DNA of 7,015 nt from Bacteroidota bacterium (lineage in GTDB: Bacteria > Bacteroidota > Bacteroidia > B-17B0 > Aurantibacillaceae). This document shows, one piece after another, positions 4,300 through 7,015 of this stretch (the first letter of the stretch is position 1; each line of letters begins with the position of its first letter). The notes under the pieces were generated by a model. The model was not told the origin of the DNA. It did no database searches and saw only the letters and a program-made list of their open reading frames with translations. The position numbers and the translations under genes were made by a program. The stretch covers positions 1 through 7,015 of the forward strand of contig JANYGR010000354.1 of assembly GCA_025359355.1 (NCBI GenBank), read 5' to 3'.

Positions 4300-6186
4300 A
4301 TGGTAAAATTAGTAGCACTCATCCCTTTATTTCCTTTACTAGGATTTTTAATAAATGGATTTTTTGGTAAAAAAATTAGCAAAGGCCTATCAGGCACTAT
4401 TGCGAGTTTAGCAGTATTAGCGTCGTTTATCGTTTCATTATTGATTTTCTTTAATTTATTAGAACATCCAGAAACAGGTTCTCAAACGGTGGCTATCTTC
4501 TCATGGATAAATTCCGATACATTAAAAATTCCTTTTGAGTTTTTAGTAGATCCGTTATCATCATGGTTTTTATTAATCATTACAGGCATTGGTTTTTTAA
4601 TCCATATTTATTCAATTGGCTATATGCATGACGACGAAGGGTTTTCAAGATTCTTCACGTACTTAAACTTATTTGTGTTTTTCATGTTGTTGTTAGTGTT
4701 AGGCAACAATTACCTAATTATGTTTGTTGGTTGGGAAGGCGTAGGATTGTGCTCTTATTTATTAATTGGTTTTTGGTTTAAAAACACGGCTTATAATAAC
4801 GCGGCTAAAAAAGCGTTCATCATGAATCGTATTGGCGATTTAGGATTTTTATTAGGCATCATTTTAATTTTTGTAACCTTTGGTAGCATTACTTATGGCG
4901 ATGTGTTTTCAAGCGCATCTAACGGAAGCCAAGGAACGATAACAGCTATTGCCTTATTATTATTTGTAGGAGCAATGGGTAAATCAGCACAGTTGCCATT
5001 ATATACATGGTTGCCTGATGCGATGGCTGGACCAACACCTGTATCTGCTTTAATTCATGCAGCAACAATGGTAACCGCTGGTGTTTATATGATTGTTCGT
5101 TCTAATGTGTTTTATGCAATGTCTGATGTTGCTTCCGAAGTAGTTGCCGTAGTTGGTGTTACAACCGCTCTATTTGCAGCAACCATTGGCTTATTTCAAA
5201 ATGATATTAAAAAAGTATTGGCTTACTCAACCGTATCTCAATTAGGTTTAATGTTTTTAGGATTAGGAGTTGGCGCTTATAGCTCGTCGGTATTTCACGT
5301 AACCACTCATGCGTTTTTCAAAGCACTATTATTTTTAGGTGCAGGCTCTGTAATACACGCTATGGGAGGCGAACAAGACATGCGTAAAATGGGTGGCTTG
5401 AAAAAAGCATTGCCTATTACGTTTTTAACGATGGCTATCGGAACCATTGCTATTAGTGGCATTCCGCCTTTATCAGGCTTCTTTTCTAAAGACGAAATTT
5501 TGGCTCATGCCTATGAACACTCGCCAGTATTGTGGTTTTTCGGCATGGTAACGTCTATGTTGACTGCATTTTATATGTTCCGTTTATTCTTCTTAACCTT
5601 TTATGGTAAATTCAGAGGAACACACGAACAAGAACATCATTTACACGAATCACCTAAAACAATGACGATTCCATTAATTGTATTAGCTGTGTGTGCTGTA
5701 TTAGCGGGGTTATTAGGCTTACCTGAATTTTGGCACCAAACAAATTGGATTGGAGAATACTTAGATCCAATTATTAAAATTAAAAACCCAAGCATTTTAA
5801 CTCATGATGTAGAATGGATGTTAATGGGAATAGCTTCTGTTTCTGCTGTTGCTATTATTTATATTGCGTACATTATTTATATGCAAAAAAATATTCGCCC
5901 ATTACCAGAAGGTGCTAAAATGCCTTGGTTTCAAAAAGTGGTTTATAACAAATATTTTGTAGATGAATTTTATGATGTAGTTGTTCGCAAAACATTAGAT
6001 TGGAAAGCAAATCTGTTTAACTACATTGATAAGCACGTATTAGACGTGTTTGTTAATGGAGTAGGGGATTCTGTAAGTGGTATAGGTTCTATCGTTCGTA
6101 AATTACAAACAGGTCATATTGGGTTTTACATTTTTAGTATGGTAGCAGGCATCGTATTGATTTTGTTTTTCACATTCATGAAATAA
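4300..6186 (+). CDS. nuoL: NADH-quinone oxidoreductase subunit L
   Basis: Largest antiporter-like membrane subunit (628 aa; E. coli 613 aa), at the distal end of the proton-pumping arm. The proton-path residues are present: E146 in the GWEGVGLCSYLLIGFW segment, K228 in MGKSAQLPLYTWLPDAM, and K397 in GFFSKDEILA, equivalent to E144, K229 and K399 of E. coli. The histidine in SALIHAATMVTAGVY and the HATTHAFFKALLFLGAG-type helix (here HVTTHAFFK) are also conserved. The C-terminal third holds further helices, then a soluble stretch with VVYNKYFVDEFYD, and a last hydrophobic helix, in keeping with the long lateral helix and anchor of NuoL. It starts one base after the hepT stop, so its translation may depend on ribosomes leaving hepT. 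It ends 38 bases before nuoM. Confidence 0.98.
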   Translation: MVKLVALIPLFPLLGFLINGFFGKKISKGLSGTIASLAVLASFIVSLLIFFNLLEHPETGSQTVAIFSWINSDTLKIPFEFLVDPLSSWFLLIITGIGFLIHIYSIGYMHDDEGFSRFFTYLNLFVFFMLLLVLGNNYLIMFVGWEGVGLCSYLLIGFWFKNTAYNNAAKKAFIMNRIGDLGFLLGIILIFVTFGSITYGDVFSSASNGSQGTITAIALLLFVGAMGKSAQLPLYTWLPDAMAGPTPVSALIHAATMVTAGVYMIVRSNVFYAMSDVASEVVAVVGVTTALFAATIGLFQNDIKKVLAYSTVSQLGLMFLGLGVGAYSSSVFHVTTHAFFKALLFLGAGSVIHAMGGEQDMRKMGGLKKALPITFLTMAIGTIAISGIPPLSGFFSKDEILAHAYEHSPVLWFFGMVTSMLTAFYMFRLFFLTFYGKFRGTHEQEHHLHESPKTMTIPLIVLAVCAVLAGLLGLPEFWHQTNWIGEYLDPIIKIKNPSILTHDVEWMLMGIASVSAVAIIYIAYIIYMQKNIRPLPEGAKMPWFQKVVYNKYFVDEFYDVVVRKTLDWKANLFNYIDKHVLDVFVNGVGDSVSGIGSIVRKLQTGHIGFYIFSMVAGIVLILFFTFMK

Positions 6187-6224
6187 TAGCATTTAAATAA
6201 ATTATAAAACACAAATAAAAATAT

Positions 6225-7015
6225 ATGTTAGTTGGATTATTAATTACCGTACCACTTATTGCAAGTCTATTGGTTTTCTTTACCAAAGGAAAATCAAGTC
6301 GTACCGCTGCTTTAGGATTATCAATCGTAGAATTTGCATTAGCCTTGGTGGTTTATATGCAATACAAACACAATCCCGATAGCAATCACTTGCAATTAAA
6401 CTGTGCTTGGGTAGAATCTTTAGGTATTCACTTTGCGGTGAGTATAGATGCCCTTTCCTTATTAATGGTGCTTTTAACAACAGGCTTAGTGCCTTTGATT
6501 ATATTGTCGTCGTTTAATACCGAATATAAAAATCCGAATTCATTTTATGGATTAATTTTATTGATGCAAATGGCTTTGGTTGGCGTGTTTGTAGCTAACG
6601 ATGGGTTTTTATTTTATGTGTTTTGGGAGTTAGCATTAATTCCTATTTACTTTATTTGTTTATTGTGGGGTGGAGAAGGACGCGCAAAAATCACTTTCAA
6701 GTTTTTTGTATATACTTTATTTGGTTCTTTATTTATGTTGGTTGGTTTAATTTATTTATACAATCATACTGGCTTCGAAACAGGTATTAAATCATGGGCT
6801 TTAACAGATTTATATGCTGCTGGTAAATCAATGACAATCAATCAACAGTCGTTTGTGTTTTGGTCAATCTTTTTAGCATTCGGAATTAAAATGCCAATTT
6901 TTCCTTTACATACATGGCAACCTGATACTTATGTAAATGCGCCAACACAAGGTACGATGTTGCTTTCGGGTATCATGCTAAAAATGGGAACCTTTGGTTT
7001 AATCAAATGGTTATT
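6225..7015 (+). CDS. nuoM: NADH-quinone oxidoreductase subunit M, 3' end missing
   Basis: Antiporter-like membrane subunit of complex I; the first 263 codons are present and the frame is still open at the window end. About half of the family's usual length of roughly 490 aa is seen. Proton-path residues can be matched to E. coli NuoM: E135 in FWELALIPIYF (E144), K222 in FGIKMPIFPLHTWQPD (K234), and K253 in GIMLKMGTFGL (K265). The spacing of 31 between the two lysines is the same as in E. coli. The stretch PLHTWQPDTYVNAPTQGTM is the usual NuoM loop-helix signature, with Q and Y where many members have L and A/H. The ATG at 6225 follows an AT-rich 38-base gap with no Shine-Dalgarno sequence and gives a normal hydrophobic N-terminus (MLVGLLITVPL). 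Confidence 0.96.
   Translation, partial: MLVGLLITVPLIASLLVFFTKGKSSRTAALGLSIVEFALALVVYMQYKHNPDSNHLQLNCAWVESLGIHFAVSIDALSLLMVLLTTGLVPLIILSSFNTEYKNPNSFYGLILLMQMALVGVFVANDGFLFYVFWELALIPIYFICLLWGGEGRAKITFKFFVYTLFGSLFMLVGLIYLYNHTGFETGIKSWALTDLYAAGKSMTINQQSFVFWSIFLAFGIKMPIFPLHTWQPDTYVNAPTQGTMLLSGIMLKMGTFGLIKWL

Overview
The window is a stretch of a respiratory complex I (NADH:quinone oxidoreductase, nuo) operon, all on the + strand, from an AT-rich bacterium that looks like a member of the Bacteroidota. The reasons are a short NuoG whose iron-sulfur part ends without the usual large molybdopterin-like domain, the wording of NuoH and NuoI, AT-rich leaders without Shine-Dalgarno sequences, and spacers filled with short repeats. 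The genus cannot be read from the sequence.

Layout: the 3' part of nuoG (1-807, start lies before the window); a 106-base spacer of tandem and inverted AT-rich repeats; nuoH (914-1969); nuoI (1981-2586); a spacer ending in a heptamer repeat; nuoJ (2678-3220), whose last codons lie inside a GC-rich palindromic repeat; a second, inverted copy of that repeat ending at the base before the nuoK start; nuoK (3331-3642); a two-gene MNT/HEPN toxin-antitoxin module (mntA 3644-3958, hepT 3948-4298); nuoL (4300-6186); and the 5' part of nuoM (6225 to the window end).

The nuo genes work as one machine. NuoG and NuoI carry iron-sulfur clusters that pass electrons from NADH toward quinone. NuoH forms the quinone-chamber and membrane link. 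NuoJ and NuoK connect it to the antiporter-like proton channels NuoL and NuoM. The key charged residues of NuoK, NuoL and NuoM are all present, so the complex looks functional.

The most notable feature is the toxin-antitoxin pair between nuoK and nuoL. It sits with one base on either side and an 11-base overlap between its two genes, so it must share the nuo transcript unless a promoter lies inside nuoK. Both catalytic motifs are intact (GSx10DxD in the nucleotidyltransferase, Rx4HxY in the HEPN protein). Four of the six gene junctions in this window (G-H, I-J, J-K, K-L) carry extra or repetitive DNA.
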